This document shows, one piece after another, positions 53,288 through 63,975 of a stretch of 64,000 bases of DNA. The stretch lies in NCBI RefSeq assembly GCF_002105555.1, contig NZ_CP020612.1, forward strand, positions 771,001-835,000, given 5' to 3'. Position 1 is the stretch's first letter, and the number at the start of each line of letters is the position of its first letter. Source of the stretch: Paracoccus contaminans. GTDB taxonomy: Bacteria > Pseudomonadota > Alphaproteobacteria > Rhodobacterales > Rhodobacteraceae. The notes under the pieces are model-generated. The model was not told the origin of the DNA and did not search any database. It saw only the letters and a program-made list of their open reading frames with translations. Made by a program: the position numbers and the translations under genes.

Positions 53288-54304
53288 TCAGAACTGGTCG
53301 TCGAAACGCTTGGCCAGATCCTCGATGTTCTCGGGCGGCCAGTCCACGACATCCATGCCCAGATGCAGGCCCATGCCCGACAACACTTCCTTGATTTCGT
53401 TCAAGGACTTGCGGCCGAAATTCGGCGTCCGCAGCATCTCGGCCTCGGTCTTCTGGATGAGGTCGCCGATATAGACGATGTTGTCATTCTTGAGGCAGTT
53501 GGCCGAACGGACCGACAGCTCCAGCTCATCGACCTTCTTGAGCAGGCGGGGATCAAACTCCAGCCCGTCCTCGGCATCGGCGCTCTGCGAGGTTTCGGTT
53601 TCCTCGAAGTTGACGAACACCGCCAGCTGGTCCTGAAGGATGCGCGCCGCATAGGCGACGGCGTCCTCGGGCGACAGGCTGCCGTCGGTTTCGACCCGCA
53701 TGGTCAGCTTGTCATAGTCCAGCACCTGCCCCTCGCGGGTGGGGGTGACTTCATAGCTGACACGCTTGACGGGCGAGAAGATGGCGTCGATCGGAATGAG
53801 GCCGATGGGCGCATCCTCGGGCCGGTTGCGATCGGCCGCGACATAGCCCTTGCCGCCGGCGACGGTCAGTTCCATGTTCAGATCCGCCCCCTCGTCGAGG
53901 TGACAGATCACGTGGTCGCGGTTCAGCACCGTGATGCCCGACGTCTCGGCAATCTGCCCGGCGGTAACGGCGCCCGGCCCCTTGGCCGACAACGTCAGCC
54001 GCTTGGGCCCGTCCACGTCCATCCGCAAGGTCACGCCCTTGAGGTTCAGGACGATGTCGGTGACATCCTCGCGCACCCCGGCGACCGAGGAGAACTCGTG
54101 CAGGACATTGTCGATCTGCACGCTGGTGATCGCCGCCCCCTGCAGCGAGGACATCAGCACGCGGCGCAGCGCGTTGCCCAGCGTCAGGCCGAAGCCCCGC
54201 TCGAGCGGTTCGGCCACAACCGTCGCCACGCGCGAGGCATCGGCGCCGGGGCGGACATCAAGCTGCGCGGGCTTTATCAGCTCGGCCCAGTTTTTGTGGA
54301 TCAT
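53288..54304 (-). CDS. rpoA: DNA-directed RNA polymerase subunit alpha
   Basis: 338-residue alpha subunit that nucleates RNA polymerase assembly and contacts activators. The N-terminal domain shows [23 protein letters not shown]. The linker spans about 235-260. The alpha-CTD contains [23 protein letters not shown] and [21 protein letters not shown]. It lies between rpsK and rplQ. The 113-bp gap from rpsK holds a strong terminator-like hairpin. The S4 gene (rpsD), which sits between rpsK and rpoA in enterics, is absent. Confidence 0.97.
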   Translation of the reverse strand: MIHKNWAELIKPAQLDVRPGADASRVATVVAEPLERGFGLTLGNALRRVLMSSLQGAAITSVQIDNVLHEFSSVAGVREDVTDIVLNLKGVTLRMDVDGPKRLTLSAKGPGAVTAGQIAETSGITVLNRDHVICHLDEGADLNMELTVAGGKGYVAADRNRPEDAPIGLIPIDAIFSPVKRVSYEVTPTREGQVLDYDKLTMRVETDGSLSPEDAVAYAARILQDQLAVFVNFEETETSQSADAEDGLEFDPRLLKKVDELELSVRSANCLKNDNIVYIGDLIQKTEAEMLRTPNFGRKSLNEIKEVLSGMGLHLGMDVVDWPPENIEDLAKRFDDQF

Positions 54305-54361
54305 GCGATTGCCTCCATTCCAGTTCCCGGCCCATGTCCAGCGGCCGGAAACGCCCGAGGT

Positions 54362-54403
54362 AAAAAGCCAAGGCAGGCCCGCGCCGGATGGGCGCGGGCC
54401 TGC
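54362..54403 (-). terminator. Strong terminator-like hairpin between rpsK and rpoA
   Basis: Thirteen-bp perfect stem (GCAGGCCCGCGCC and complement, 5-nt loop) beginning about 14 nt past the rpsK stop, followed on the minus strand by CTTGGCTTTTTACC. It looks like an intrinsic terminator or attenuator inside the alpha operon. Confidence 0.75.
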
Positions 54404-54417
54404 GGGATCGGGTCGGG

Positions 54418-54807
54418 TCAGACGCGCCGGCGCTTGGGCGGGCGGACGCCGTTATGCGCGATCGGGGTCACGTCGCGGATGCCGGTGATGTTGAAGCCGA
54501 CCGCCGCCAGCGCGCGCAGCGCCGATTCGCGGCCCGAACCGGGGCCCTGCACCTCGACCTCGATGGTGCGCATCCCGTGTTCCTGGGCCTTGCGGCCCGC
54601 ATCCTCGGCGGCCATCTGCGCCGCATAGGGCGTGGACTTGCGCGAGCCCTTGAAGCCCATCGTGCCGGCCGAAGACCAGGCGATGGCGTTGCCCTGCACG
54701 TCGGAAATCAGGATCTTGGTGTTGTTGAACGAGCTGTTCACATGCGCCACGCCGGTGGCGATGTTCTTGCGTTCCTTGCGCTTCATGCGCGTCTTGTCGC
54801 GTGCCAT
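54418..54807 (-). CDS. rpsK: 30S ribosomal protein S11
   Basis: 129-residue small-subunit platform protein near the mRNA exit and E-site. [25 protein letters not shown] and the C-terminal signature [10 protein letters not shown] are diagnostic. The start at 54807 and length match other S11 proteins. It sits 12 bp downstream of rpsM and precedes the hairpin before rpoA. Confidence 0.98.
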   Translation of the reverse strand: MARDKTRMKRKERKNIATGVAHVNSSFNNTKILISDVQGNAIAWSSAGTMGFKGSRKSTPYAAQMAAEDAGRKAQEHGMRTIEVEVQGPGSGRESALRALAAVGFNITGIRDVTPIAHNGVRPPKRRRV

Positions 54808-54819
54808 GCTGCGCTCTCC

Positions 54820-55188
54820 TTACTTCTTCTTGCCGGCAATGGGCTTCGCGGGGCCCTTGCGGGTGCGGGCATTGGTGTGGGTCCGCTGACCGCGCACCGG
54901 CAGGCCGCGGCGGTGACGCAGGCCGCGATAGGAACCCAGGTCCATCATCCGCTTGATGTTCATCTGGTTTTCACGGCGCAGATCGCCCTCGACGGTCAGG
55001 TTCGCGTCGATATATTCGCGGATCTGCAGCACTTCGGCGTCGGACAGGTCATTGACGCGGCGGGCGCGGTCGATGCCGACGGCCTCGCAGATCTGTTCGG
55101 CATGCATGGGGCCGATGCCGTGGATATATTGCAGCGCGATCGGAACGCGCTTGCCGGTCGGGATGTTGACGCCAGCGATACGGGCCAA
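54820..55188 (-). CDS. rpsM: 30S ribosomal protein S13
   Basis: 122-residue head protein of the small subunit, contacting 23S rRNA in intersubunit bridges. [25 protein letters not shown] and the basic tail [24 protein letters not shown] are diagnostic (the tail is split here only by description). The only start giving the family N-terminus is TTG at 55188, with GGAAG about 9 nt upstream. A TTG start is unusual for a highly expressed ribosomal gene. It follows adk after 182 bp and precedes rpsK by 12 bp. Confidence 0.97.
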   Translation of the reverse strand: MARIAGVNIPTGKRVPIALQYIHGIGPMHAEQICEAVGIDRARRVNDLSDAEVLQIREYIDANLTVEGDLRRENQMNIKRMMDLGSYRGLRHRRGLPVRGQRTHTNARTRKGPAKPIAGKKK

Positions 55189-55370
55189 GTCCGGTCTTCC
55201 TTTTCGTTGCGGGTCCGTAGCGCCAGACCCTTTTTTCACAACCAATGGCCCGCGGCAGGCGCCGTCGGGCCAGTGCCTCACCCCGGATGGGTGATTCTCG
55301 AATGAGATAGAGGTCTTTAGGGTATGTGCCGGGCGGCGTCAACCCTGCCGCCCTTCAACCCTTAAGTCTG

Positions 55371-56051
55371 TCAGCCTGCGCCCGGAGCCTCTGCACGGGC
55401 GGCCCCGTCCAGCACGGCGGCGATCTCGCCGCCGACCTCGTCCATCCCGGCCATGCCATCCACCGGATGCAGCTGCTTCTTGGCATAGTAATAGCCGATC
55501 AGCGGCGAGGTCTTCTTGTAATATTCCAGAAGCCGCGTCCTGAGCGAATCGGCATTGTCATCGGCGCGCCGCTTCAGATCAGACGATCCGCAGATGTCGC
55601 AGCGCCCTGCCTGGACAGTCGGCCGGGTGGTGTCGTGATAGACCTCGCCGCAGCTGCCGCAGGTATAGCGGCCGCTGATCCGATCGACCAGGGCGGCATC
55701 ATCCACGCGAATCTCGATCACGGCATCGACATGCCGGCCCATGGCGGACAGCAGCGCATCCAGCGCGTCGGCCTGCGGCAGCGTCCGGGGAAAGCCGTCG
55801 AAGATGAAGCCGGGCGCGTTCACCGTCTCCAGCTTTTCGCGGATCAGGCCAATCACGATCTCGTCGGTGACCAGCTGGCCGCGGTCCATCACATCGGCCA
55901 CGACCTTGCCCATTTCGGTGCCCGATATGCGGGCCTCGCGCAGCATGTCGCCGGTGGACAGCTGCACCAGCCCGCGCTCTTCGACCAGGCTGCGGGCCTG
56001 CGTGCCCTTGCCCGCCCCCGGAGGCCCAAGCAGGATGATGTTGATCGTCAT
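55371..56051 (-). CDS. adk: Adenylate kinase, zinc-lid type
   Basis: 226-residue enzyme interconverting ATP, ADP and AMP. The P-loop is GPPGAGKGT (residues 9-17), the NMP-binding STGDMLR follows, and the LID has four cysteines C131, C134, C151 and C154 that can bind Zn. Tetracysteine lids are known in Paracoccus adenylate kinase. An Ala-rich C-terminal extension (about 205-226) is species-specific. It lies between secY (37-bp gap) and rpsM, the usual secY-adk order. Confidence 0.97.
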   Translation of the reverse strand: MTINIILLGPPGAGKGTQARSLVEERGLVQLSTGDMLREARISGTEMGKVVADVMDRGQLVTDEIVIGLIREKLETVNAPGFIFDGFPRTLPQADALDALLSAMGRHVDAVIEIRVDDAALVDRISGRYTCGSCGEVYHDTTRPTVQAGRCDICGSSDLKRRADDNADSLRTRLLEYYKKTSPLIGYYYAKKQLHPVDGMAGMDEVGGEIAAVLDGAARAEAPGAG

Positions 56052-56088
56052 GGCCTCGTCCCCCGTTTGCGGTTCACGGCGCGCCCTG

Positions 56089-57459
<1,371 letters not shown>

Positions 57460-57581
57460 GACTGCCCTCGATCATCCCGGCACGCCGCCGGATTTGGCAG
57501 CGCCGCCGGACCGTTCTCCGGTCGGCGGCGCTGGGAAAACTCGACTGCTATCTATGAGGCGGCGCCCGCCCCTTCAACAGC

Positions 57582-58082
57582 TTATTCGGCGTCCGCGGCA
57601 TCCGCAGCGACGGCTTCGCGCACCGGACGGGTCAGCGTCAGCGTGCCGCCGGCCTGCTCGACGGCCTGCGCCGCCGCCTTGGACGCGCCGGCCAGGGTCA
57701 GGTTCAGCGCCGCGGTCAGCTGGCCCTTGGCCAGCAGGCGGATGCCGTCCAGCTTGCGCTTGGTCGCGCCGGCCGCGATCAGCGCATCCTCGGTCACGTC
57801 TGCGCCCGCGGCCAGCTTGCCCGCATCGACCAGCGATTGCAGTTGGCCCAGGTTGACCACCGCAAAGGACAGCCGGTTCGGCTTGGTAAAGCCGCGCTTG
57901 GGCAGGCGGCGATACAGCGGCATCTGGCCGCCTTCATAGCCGTTCAGCGCAACGCCCGAGCGCGAGGTCTGGCCCTTGATGCCGCGCCCGGCGGTCTTCC
58001 CCTTGCCCGAGCCGGGGCCGCGCGCCACGCGCTTTTTCTTGCGGTTGGCGCCTTCGTTGTCGCGCAGTTCGTTCAGTTTCAT
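57582..58082 (-). CDS. rplO: 50S ribosomal protein L15
   Basis: 166-residue large-subunit protein. It begins [22 protein letters not shown] and contains the Gly-rich [20 protein letters not shown] loop. The C-terminal about 12 residues form an Ala/Asp-rich extension. It is the first gene of the ribosomal block in this window. In most bacteria rpmD and rpsE lie immediately upstream, but here the upstream gene is a histidine phosphatase, 183 bp away. Confidence 0.97.
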   Translation of the reverse strand: MKLNELRDNEGANRKKKRVARGPGSGKGKTAGRGIKGQTSRSGVALNGYEGGQMPLYRRLPKRGFTKPNRLSFAVVNLGQLQSLVDAGKLAAGADVTEDALIAAGATKRKLDGIRLLAKGQLTAALNLTLAGASKAAAQAVEQAGGTLTLTRPVREAVAADAADAE

Positions 58083-58265
58083 GTCGCTTCTCCTGTCGCC
58101 GGAACCACCCCCGGAAGCGATGACGGGGCGGACACGGCCTGATGATAAGGGAATCGCCGCCGGCGAGGGCCGCAGCGATCGGCGGGCTATAGGCCGGCCC
58201 GCCCGCTTTCGCAAGCGTTCCGTCGGCGCGCCGGCGCGGCCGCGCCCCTGTGACGGGCGGGCCGC

Positions 58266-58910
58266 TCAGCCCCTGCCCGGCTGGCTCCCCTCCGGCTGGC
58301 CCCCGCCCTGCGCGCGCAGGTTGACGCAGCCGATCGCCCAGCCCAGGGGCGATGGCTCCAGTTCGGTCAGGGACAGCGGGGCCACCCGGAAGGCCAGCGC
58401 GGCCCCGACGCTGCCCAGCGCCCGCGACAGCCCTGCCCGCACCGTGCCGGCATGCGCGACCACCGCGACCCGTCCCCCCCGGGATGCCAGACGCTCCAGC
58501 GCGGGGACGATCCGGGCGCAGACCTGGGCAAAGCTTTCGCCGCCGGGCGGCGCGGTGCGGGCCAGATCGTCCGGCGCCATCGGGCCAAGATCGGGCAGAT
58601 GCGCATAGGACACCCCTTCCCATGCGCCGAAATCCTGTTCCCACAATGCCTCGTCCTGAACCGCATCGCGGACGGGCCAAAGGGCCGCGGCGGTCTGCCG
58701 GCAGCGGATCGCCGGGCTGACCGCGATGTGATCCACCGGCCCGATCAGCGCGGCAAGCGCCTGAATGGCGGCGGGATCAATGCTGACCGTCAGGTCGCGC
58801 CGCCCGGTCAGGCGCCCCTGGTCGTCCAGCGGCGCATGGCGGATCAGCAGCAGCGTGCCTCCCTGTGCGGGGGCGGGGACAGAAGGGGGCGGGGCGGCAT
58901 CAGGGCGCAT
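58266..58910 (-). CDS. Histidine phosphatase family protein (CobC-like)
   Basis: 214-residue member of the phosphoglycerate mutase-like superfamily. The catalytic RHA is at R24-H25, the proton donor E91 lies in [11 protein letters not shown], and the second histidine H153 is in [10 protein letters not shown]. Alpha-ribazole phosphatases (CobC) of the cobalamin pathway share this architecture, but no cob genes are nearby, so the substrate is open. The ATG at 58910 is chosen for family length. It is divergent from accA across 248 bp and transcribed towards the rplO block. Confidence 0.85.
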   Translation of the reverse strand: MRPDAAPPPSVPAPAQGGTLLLIRHAPLDDQGRLTGRRDLTVSIDPAAIQALAALIGPVDHIAVSPAIRCRQTAAALWPVRDAVQDEALWEQDFGAWEGVSYAHLPDLGPMAPDDLARTAPPGGESFAQVCARIVPALERLASRGGRVAVVAHAGTVRAGLSRALGSVGAALAFRVAPLSLTELEPSPLGWAIGCVNLRAQGGGQPEGSQPGRG

Positions 58911-59102
58911 GCCGTCGGTTTGCCCGCCCCGCCCCGCGGCTGCAAGCCGGGCGAGCGCCCGCCTTGGCAAGCCCAAGGCAGCACCGCTTGGGCCGCGATC
59001 AGCGCAGCGCGCCGTTTCCCCTTGCGGCCCCGGCAATGAGGCGCAGCCTGCGGCCGGATGCAGGGCACCTCGCGACGCCGCGCGGGGGGCCTGATCGCTG
59101 CG

Positions 59103-59131
59103 TTGCAATCGGCAGATCGGCGGATCATATA
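59103..59131 (+). promoter_or_regulatory. Candidate promoter of accA
   Basis: TTGCAA, a 17-bp spacer and CATATA, ending 27 nt before the accA ATG. This fits the sigma-70 layout. Confidence 0.45.
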
Positions 59132-59158
59132 GCCCCGGAACAGCGGAAAGGCCCCAGC

Positions 59159-60118
59159 ATGACCTATCTCGAGTTCGAAAAGCCCCTCGCCGATCTCGAA
59201 GGCAAGGCCGAGGAACTGCGCGCGCTTGCCCGCAAGGGCGAGGGCGTGGACCTGGAAAAAGAGGCCGCCGCGCTGGACCGCAAGGCCGAGGATCTGCTGC
59301 GCGAGCTGTATCGGGGGCTTGATCCCTGGCGCAAGACGCTGGTGGCGCGCCATCCCGACCGGCCTCATTGCACCGATTATATCGCCGCGCTGTTCAGCGA
59401 GTGGACGCCGCTGGCGGGCGACCGGACCTTTGGCGACGACAATGCGGTGATGGGCGGGCTGGCCCGGTTCCGCGACCGGCCGGTGGTGGTGATCGGCCAT
59501 GAAAAGGGCAACGACACCAAGTCGCGCATCTTCCGCAACTTCGGCATGGCCCGGCCCGAGGGCTATCGCAAGGCGATCCGGCTGATGGACATGGCGGACC
59601 GCTTCGGCCTGCCGGTCATCACGCTGGTCGACACCCCCGGCGCCTATCCGGGCAAAGGCGCCGAGGAGCGCGGCCAGTCCGAGGCGATCGCCCGCTCGAC
59701 CGAGAAATGCCTGCAGATCGGCGTGCCGCTGATCGGGGTCATCATCGGCGAGGGCGGCTCGGGCGGGGCCGTCGCCTTTGCCACCGCCGACCGGGTGGCG
59801 ATGCTGGAACATTCCATCTATTCGGTGATCTCGCCCGAAGGCTGCGCATCGATCCTGTGGAAGGATGCCGACAAGATGCGCGAGGCGGCCGAGGCGCTGC
59901 GCCTGACCGCGCAGGATCTCAAGAAGCTGGGTGTCATCGACGCGATCATCCCCGAGCCGGTGGGCGGCGCCCAGCGCGAGCCTGCGGCCGCGATCGGCCA
60001 TGTGGGGGACGAGATCGCCGCCTTCCTGGACGAGCTGTCGGCCCGCAAACCGGCAGATCTGATCCGCGCGCGCCGGGAAAAATACATCCAGATGGGCGCC
60101 CGCGGCCTGGCCGCATAG
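59159..60118 (+). CDS. accA: Acetyl-CoA carboxylase carboxyltransferase subunit alpha
   Basis: 319-residue alpha subunit of the carboxyltransferase that makes malonyl-CoA for fatty-acid synthesis. The N-terminus [20 protein letters not shown] is canonical. [20 protein letters not shown] and [11 protein letters not shown] form the crotonase-like active-site region. [23 protein letters not shown] follows, as expected. Length matches the family. It stands alone on the plus strand, followed by a gene-free repeat-rich spacer; accD is elsewhere. Confidence 0.97.
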   Translation: MTYLEFEKPLADLEGKAEELRALARKGEGVDLEKEAAALDRKAEDLLRELYRGLDPWRKTLVARHPDRPHCTDYIAALFSEWTPLAGDRTFGDDNAVMGGLARFRDRPVVVIGHEKGNDTKSRIFRNFGMARPEGYRKAIRLMDMADRFGLPVITLVDTPGAYPGKGAEERGQSEAIARSTEKCLQIGVPLIGVIIGEGGSGGAVAFATADRVAMLEHSIYSVISPEGCASILWKDADKMREAAEALRLTAQDLKKLGVIDAIIPEPVGGAQREPAAAIGHVGDEIAAFLDELSARKPADLIRARREKYIQMGARGLAA

Positions 60119-60712
60119 CACCGGCCGCACGATGCCGGCTTCATGGCGCCGGCTGCATGGTGGCGGCTATGCGGTGCCGGCTATGCGGGGCCAAGTGCAC
60201 GGTGACGACTGCAGAGTAACGGCTGCGCGGTGTCGGCTGGATGACGCGGGATGAAAGGCAGGGCCTGGGGTTGGGCCTGCCTTGCCGCACCCCGGCTTGG
60301 CTTGGCTTGGCCCGCTTGGCTTGGCCCGCTTGGCTTGGCTTGGCCCGCTTGGCTTGGCTTGGCTTGGATTGGATTGGATTGGATTGGATTGGATTGGATT
60401 GGATTGGATTGGATTGGCTGGGCTTGGATTGGCTGGGCTCGCTCGGCTTGGCCTGCTGGGCCGCCCCGGCCTGCCTTGGCCCGGCCCGGCCTTTCCCTGA
60501 CTGACCTGCCCAGCTTGCCCGCCCACACCCCTGCGCGCGCCTCGGCCCATCCTGGGCTGCGCGGGCGACCCGCGCTCTCGCTCCCCCCGCGCAGGTGTGC
60601 CTGCGCTCGCTTGCAGAACGCTTCCGCTTGGCCTCGTCGGCGCCCCCCGGCATGCCTGTGCTTGCGTCCCGGATCTGCATCTGCGCGCCGCCCCGGCTGC
60701 GGCGGCCTTCCC
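60119..60712. other. 594-bp gene-free spacer between accA and fliP
   Basis: Contains the pentanucleotide array described separately and degenerate GC-rich repeats such as GGCTATGCGG(T/G)GC near 60,160-60,190. Frames open through it encode only repeat-derived peptides and lack supportable starts. Confidence 0.7.
60290..60445. repeat. Pentanucleotide array (GGCTT/GGATT)n with ten GGATT units
   Basis: Ten perfect GGATT units (60366-60415) flanked by GGCTT units interrupted by GGCCC-GCTT and by GGCTG. Because the period is 5, each added unit shifts any reading frame crossing it. It is intergenic, downstream of accA and beyond the fliP stop. Confidence 0.9.
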
Positions 60713-61492
60713 TCACCCGCTCTGGTATCCCCGCACCAGTGCCGCGGCGATCAGCCCCCAGCCGTCCACGGCCACGAAGAAGGCCAGCTTGAAAGGCAGC
60801 GCCACCACCGTCGGGGGGACCATCATCATCCCCATCGACATCAGGATCGCCGAAACGACCAGGTCGATGATGAGAAAAGGCAGGGCGACCAGGAACCCGA
60901 TCGAGAAGGCGCGCTGGATCTCGGACAGCATGAACGAGGGCAGGATCAGTGACAGGGGCGCCTGTTCGGGATCGGCCGCCGCCGGGAGGGGCTGGCCGGC
61001 GCGGCGCGGCGCGACCTCGGCCAGGGCGGCCATCGTGTCGGGGTCGATGCGGTCCGCCATGAACCGGCGGAACGGCTCGATCCCCCGATCGAAGGCGGTG
61101 TCGAGCGTGATCTCGCCCCGTTGCAGCGGAGCGCCCGCGACCTGCCAGGCATCGCGCAGCACCGGATCCATGACATACCAGCTGAGGAACATGGCAAGGC
61201 TGACGATCAGCATGTTCGGGGGTGACTGCTGAAGCCCGATCGACTGGCGCAGGATCGACAGGACGGTGACGACGAAGGGAAAGCAGGTCACCATGATGGC
61301 AAGCCCCGGCGCCAGCGACAGCAGCGTCAGCCCCGCCATCAGCATCACCGCGTTGCGGCCCAGGCCCCCGCCGGCCGCGGCGCTGGCCAGGTCGGCCACA
61401 GGCGACAGCGGCGCGATGTCCTGCGCAGCGGCGGGGATCGCCGCCGCAACCAGCGTCAGAATGGCCAGGCCAGGCCAGGCGCGGCGCATCAT
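60713..61492 (-). CDS. fliP: Flagellar type III export protein FliP
   Basis: 259-residue inner-membrane component of the flagellar export gate (FliPQR pore). A cleavable signal peptide (about 1-24) precedes four membrane helices. LTLLSLAPGLAIMVTCFPFVVTVLSILRQSIG and the C-terminal FKLAFFVAVDGWGLIAAALVRGY regions are diagnostic (shown in parts). The start may be 61492 or 61489. It overlaps the fliN stop and is the last gene of fliF-fliH-fliN-fliP here. Confidence 0.96.
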   Translation of the reverse strand: MMRRAWPGLAILTLVAAAIPAAAQDIAPLSPVADLASAAAGGGLGRNAVMLMAGLTLLSLAPGLAIMVTCFPFVVTVLSILRQSIGLQQSPPNMLIVSLAMFLSWYVMDPVLRDAWQVAGAPLQRGEITLDTAFDRGIEPFRRFMADRIDPDTMAALAEVAPRRAGQPLPAAADPEQAPLSLILPSFMLSEIQRAFSIGFLVALPFLIIDLVVSAILMSMGMMMVPPTVVALPFKLAFFVAVDGWGLIAAALVRGYQSG

Positions 61493-61740
61493 GCCGCGGC
61501 GGGTCCGATGATGCGGACCGACAGGCGCCCCTCGGCCCCCTCGTCCACCAGCTCGCCCCGCGCGACGACACGATCGCCGATGCAGATGTCCACCCCATCC
61601 AGCGCATCCTGATCAAGGGGCAGCACATCCCCCGCCTGCAGGCGCGCCAGCTCGGCGACCGATAGGCGCGTGCGGCCCAGGCGGATGGTGATCTCGACCT
61701 GTATCTGCTGGGTGGGTATAAGGCTCGTTTCCGGGTCCAT
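61489..61740 (-). CDS. fliN: Flagellar motor switch protein FliN
   Basis: 83-residue C-ring protein with a single SpoA domain: VEITIRLGRTRLSVAELARLQ, then GDVLPLDQDALDGVDICIGDRVVARGEL split by its loop. It forms the base of the switch with FliM and docks the export ATPase complex. The ATG at 61740 removes an upstream shadow extension. It follows the FliH-like gene with essentially no gap and overlaps fliP. Confidence 0.93.
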   Translation of the reverse strand: MDPETSLIPTQQIQVEITIRLGRTRLSVAELARLQAGDVLPLDQDALDGVDICIGDRVVARGELVDEGAEGRLSVRIIGPAAA

Positions 61741-61742
61741 TC

Positions 61743-62306
61743 CTACTGCTCTTCCATGATTTCCTGGACAAGGGCGCGTAACTGGGCGACGACGCGGGCC
61801 TCGTCCCACGCCATGGTTCCGCCCAGAAGCTCGGCTGTGACCGTCCCGTCCGGGCCGTCAGCCGCAATCTCGATCGCCCCGATCCCTGCCTCGCCGGCGC
61901 AGCTCCGCATGAAGGCGGCCAGATCAGTGCCGCAGCGGATCTTGATGCCCAGGGGCATGACGGCTCCGGCCAGATGCGCCAAGGTGCCGCGCACATCCGC
62001 CTGCAGCCGCGCCCGCGCCGCGGCCGGCAGCAGGCCCTCCAGCAGGGCGCTGACCAGCGGCTCCAGCGCCCGCGCATGGGCGCGCCCCCCTTCAGCCAGC
62101 GCGGCGTGCAGATCGGCCAGTTCGGCAGATATCGCTGACAGGGCCGCCTGCATCTGGCCGGCCTGCTCGGCCATGACCTGTTCGCGCCCGGCGATCATGC
62201 CGTGAAGATAGGCATCCTGAAGCTCCTCTGCCGAATGCAGCGCCGGCAGCGGCGCAGGAGGGGGCGGATCGAACCGCTCGAGCTGCAAGGCCGCGCCCAT
62301 GCTCAC
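61743..62306 (-). CDS. FliH-like flagellar export accessory protein
   Basis: 187-residue protein between fliF and fliN. It has an Ala/Glu/Gln-rich helical N-terminal half (about 25-80, EELQDAYLHGMIAGREQVMAEQ, then a coiled coil) and a compact C-terminal domain (about 95-187) with GAVMPLGIKIRCGTDL and TAELLGGTMAWDEARVVAQLRALV. This matches divergent FliH/SctL stators that bind the ATPase FliI. The identification rests on position and architecture. The start is GTG at 62306 (GTGA with fliF) or ATG at 62300; GGAGG precedes both. Confidence 0.65.
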   Translation of the reverse strand: MSMGAALQLERFDPPPPAPLPALHSAEELQDAYLHGMIAGREQVMAEQAGQMQAALSAISAELADLHAALAEGGRAHARALEPLVSALLEGLLPAAARARLQADVRGTLAHLAGAVMPLGIKIRCGTDLAAFMRSCAGEAGIGAIEIAADGPDGTVTAELLGGTMAWDEARVVAQLRALVQEIMEEQ

Positions 62307-63898
62307 ACATCCTCCCTTGCGTCGATCCAGCCCGACAGCAGCCGCATGCTTTCCCCCTGCCGCTCGCGCATCAGCGCGCGCAGGCGGGCGACCGGATCAG
62401 CCTGGACAGGGGGGGCAAGGTCGATCTCCGGCCCGCTCATCGCCAGCCCGGGCAGTGCCAGCCCGCTGGCCGCCGGGGATTGCCCCGCGACGGCAGGCAC
62501 TCCCATCGGCGGCAAGAGCTCTGCCGCTGCGACGGCGCCCGCGTCCGGCGCGGGCGGCAGCGCCGCTACGGCGCGGGCCCTCAGCACCGGGCGCAGCACC
62601 GTGAAGACGATCGCCAGCGCGAAGATCCCGATCAGCGCCAGCCGCGCCAGGTCATCCAGCGCCAGCCGCGACAGCAGCCCGCCCGCCTCCGCCGCCGTTC
62701 CCTGATCGGCGATGGTCTCGAAGGGCAGGGACTTGACGGTGATCACGTCGCCGCGCTCCTCGTCGAAACCGACCGCCGAGGCGACCAGCTCGCGCAGGGA
62801 TTCAAGCTCTGCCTCGCTGCGCGGCACGATGGTCCGGGTGCCGTCGGGGGCGGTCTGGGCCGTGCCGTTGACCAGCACGGCGACGGTCAGGCGGCGGGTT
62901 GCGCCGGGCCGGCGGACAACGTCGCGCGTGACCTTGCTGACCTCATAGTTCTGGCGCTGGCGCGTTTCGGAACTGGAGGACTTGCTCTGATCGCCCTGAC
63001 TGGTCCCGGTGCCTTCCGGCAGGTTGGACGAGGCGGTGACTGCCCCCTTGTCGCTGTTGGTGGACTGATCGGTGGCTTCCTCGTTCTCCTGCGAGACGAG
63101 CGCACGGTTGTTGGGATCGACCTTCTGTTCCGAGAGCTGCTCGGTTTCGGTGACCAGATCCAGGTTCAGTTCGACAATGGCGTTTCCGGCGCCGACATGC
63201 GGCTCGAGGATGCGCTCGACGTTCCGCTTCATTTCGGCGGCCCGGTCGGCAGCGACCGTCTCCTCCCCGGTCGAGATGATGCCCCGCGCGCTGTCGATGA
63301 CCTTGATCTTTTCGGGATCGAGGCCCGGCACGCCCGATGCGACAAGATACTGAAGCGAGCGCGCCTGCTTGGCATCCAGGGTGCCGCTGCCCATCGTCAG
63401 CGTGACCGAGGCCGATCCACCCGCATCGCGGCGATAGCCATGGGTTGCGGGCGCGGCGATATGCACGCGCGCCGCCTTGACGCCGGGCACGGCCAGGATG
63501 GTGCGGGCCAGCTCGCCCTCCTTGGCGCGCCAATAGGCCGCATCGAACATCTGCGATGTGGTTCCAAATCCGGACATGCCGTCCAGGATCTCGTATCCCG
63601 CCGCGCCGGCCGAAGGCAGGCCCATGCCGGCCAGCGTCATCCGCAGGCGGTCGCGCTCGGCCGCATCGACCCAGATGGCATCGCCCCGGATCTCGGAACG
63701 GACGGCGCTCTTGTCGAGCTGGGCCATCACCTCGCCCGCCTGCGCGGGGTCGAGCCCGGAATACAGCAGCGCCATGGGCGTCCGATTCGCGAGCCAGGCA
63801 AAGCCCGCAACTGCCAGGAAGGTCGCGGCGAATGCGGCGATGATCAGCCGCTTCTGGCTGCCCGACCGTTCCGACCAGTATTCTGCCAGCTTCTGCAA
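62303..63898 (-). CDS. fliF: Flagellar MS-ring protein FliF
   Basis: 531-residue inner-membrane ring protein that anchors the C-ring and houses the export gate. It has membrane helices near residues 18-40 and 425-445, ring-building motifs (ALLYSGLDPAQAGEVMAQLDKS, then TILAVPGVKAARVHIAAPA), and a C-terminal cytoplasmic tail for FliG. I prefer the TTG start at 63898, because the protein then starts MQKLAEYWSER, as FliF proteins usually do, with GGAG 6 nt upstream. A GTG at 63952 is possible but lacks a Shine-Dalgarno sequence and overlaps the spacing to the CtrA-like box. Confidence 0.93.
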   Translation of the reverse strand: MQKLAEYWSERSGSQKRLIIAAFAATFLAVAGFAWLANRTPMALLYSGLDPAQAGEVMAQLDKSAVRSEIRGDAIWVDAAERDRLRMTLAGMGLPSAGAAGYEILDGMSGFGTTSQMFDAAYWRAKEGELARTILAVPGVKAARVHIAAPATHGYRRDAGGSASVTLTMGSGTLDAKQARSLQYLVASGVPGLDPEKIKVIDSARGIISTGEETVAADRAAEMKRNVERILEPHVGAGNAIVELNLDLVTETEQLSEQKVDPNNRALVSQENEEATDQSTNSDKGAVTASSNLPEGTGTSQGDQSKSSSSETRQRQNYEVSKVTRDVVRRPGATRRLTVAVLVNGTAQTAPDGTRTIVPRSEAELESLRELVASAVGFDEERGDVITVKSLPFETIADQGTAAEAGGLLSRLALDDLARLALIGIFALAIVFTVLRPVLRARAVAALPPAPDAGAVAAAELLPPMGVPAVAGQSPAASGLALPGLAMSGPEIDLAPPVQADPVARLRALMRERQGESMRLLSGWIDAREDV

Positions 63899-63960
63899 TC
63901 CGCTCTCCGGTTTCTCGAATCGTTCTGGGTCCGATGGAGAGGGTGATGGCACGGGCGCGA

Positions 63961-63975
63961 TTAAGAATCGGTTAG
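63961..63975 (-). promoter_or_regulatory. CtrA-like box upstream of fliF
   Basis: TTAA, 7 nt, TTAG (plus strand; CTAA-N7-TTAA on the minus strand), 7 of 8 positions of the CtrA consensus TTAA-N7-TTAA. It lies 63-77 nt before the preferred fliF start. Confidence 0.5.

Noticed and set aside
60290..60445. Possible CRISPR array
   Set aside because: Units are 5 bp with no spacers; no cas genes in the window.
60241..60504. Plus-strand frame encoding GLDWI repeats, and minus-strand frames with NPIQS repeats
   Set aside because: Direct translation of the pentanucleotide array; no start context or flanking conserved sequence.
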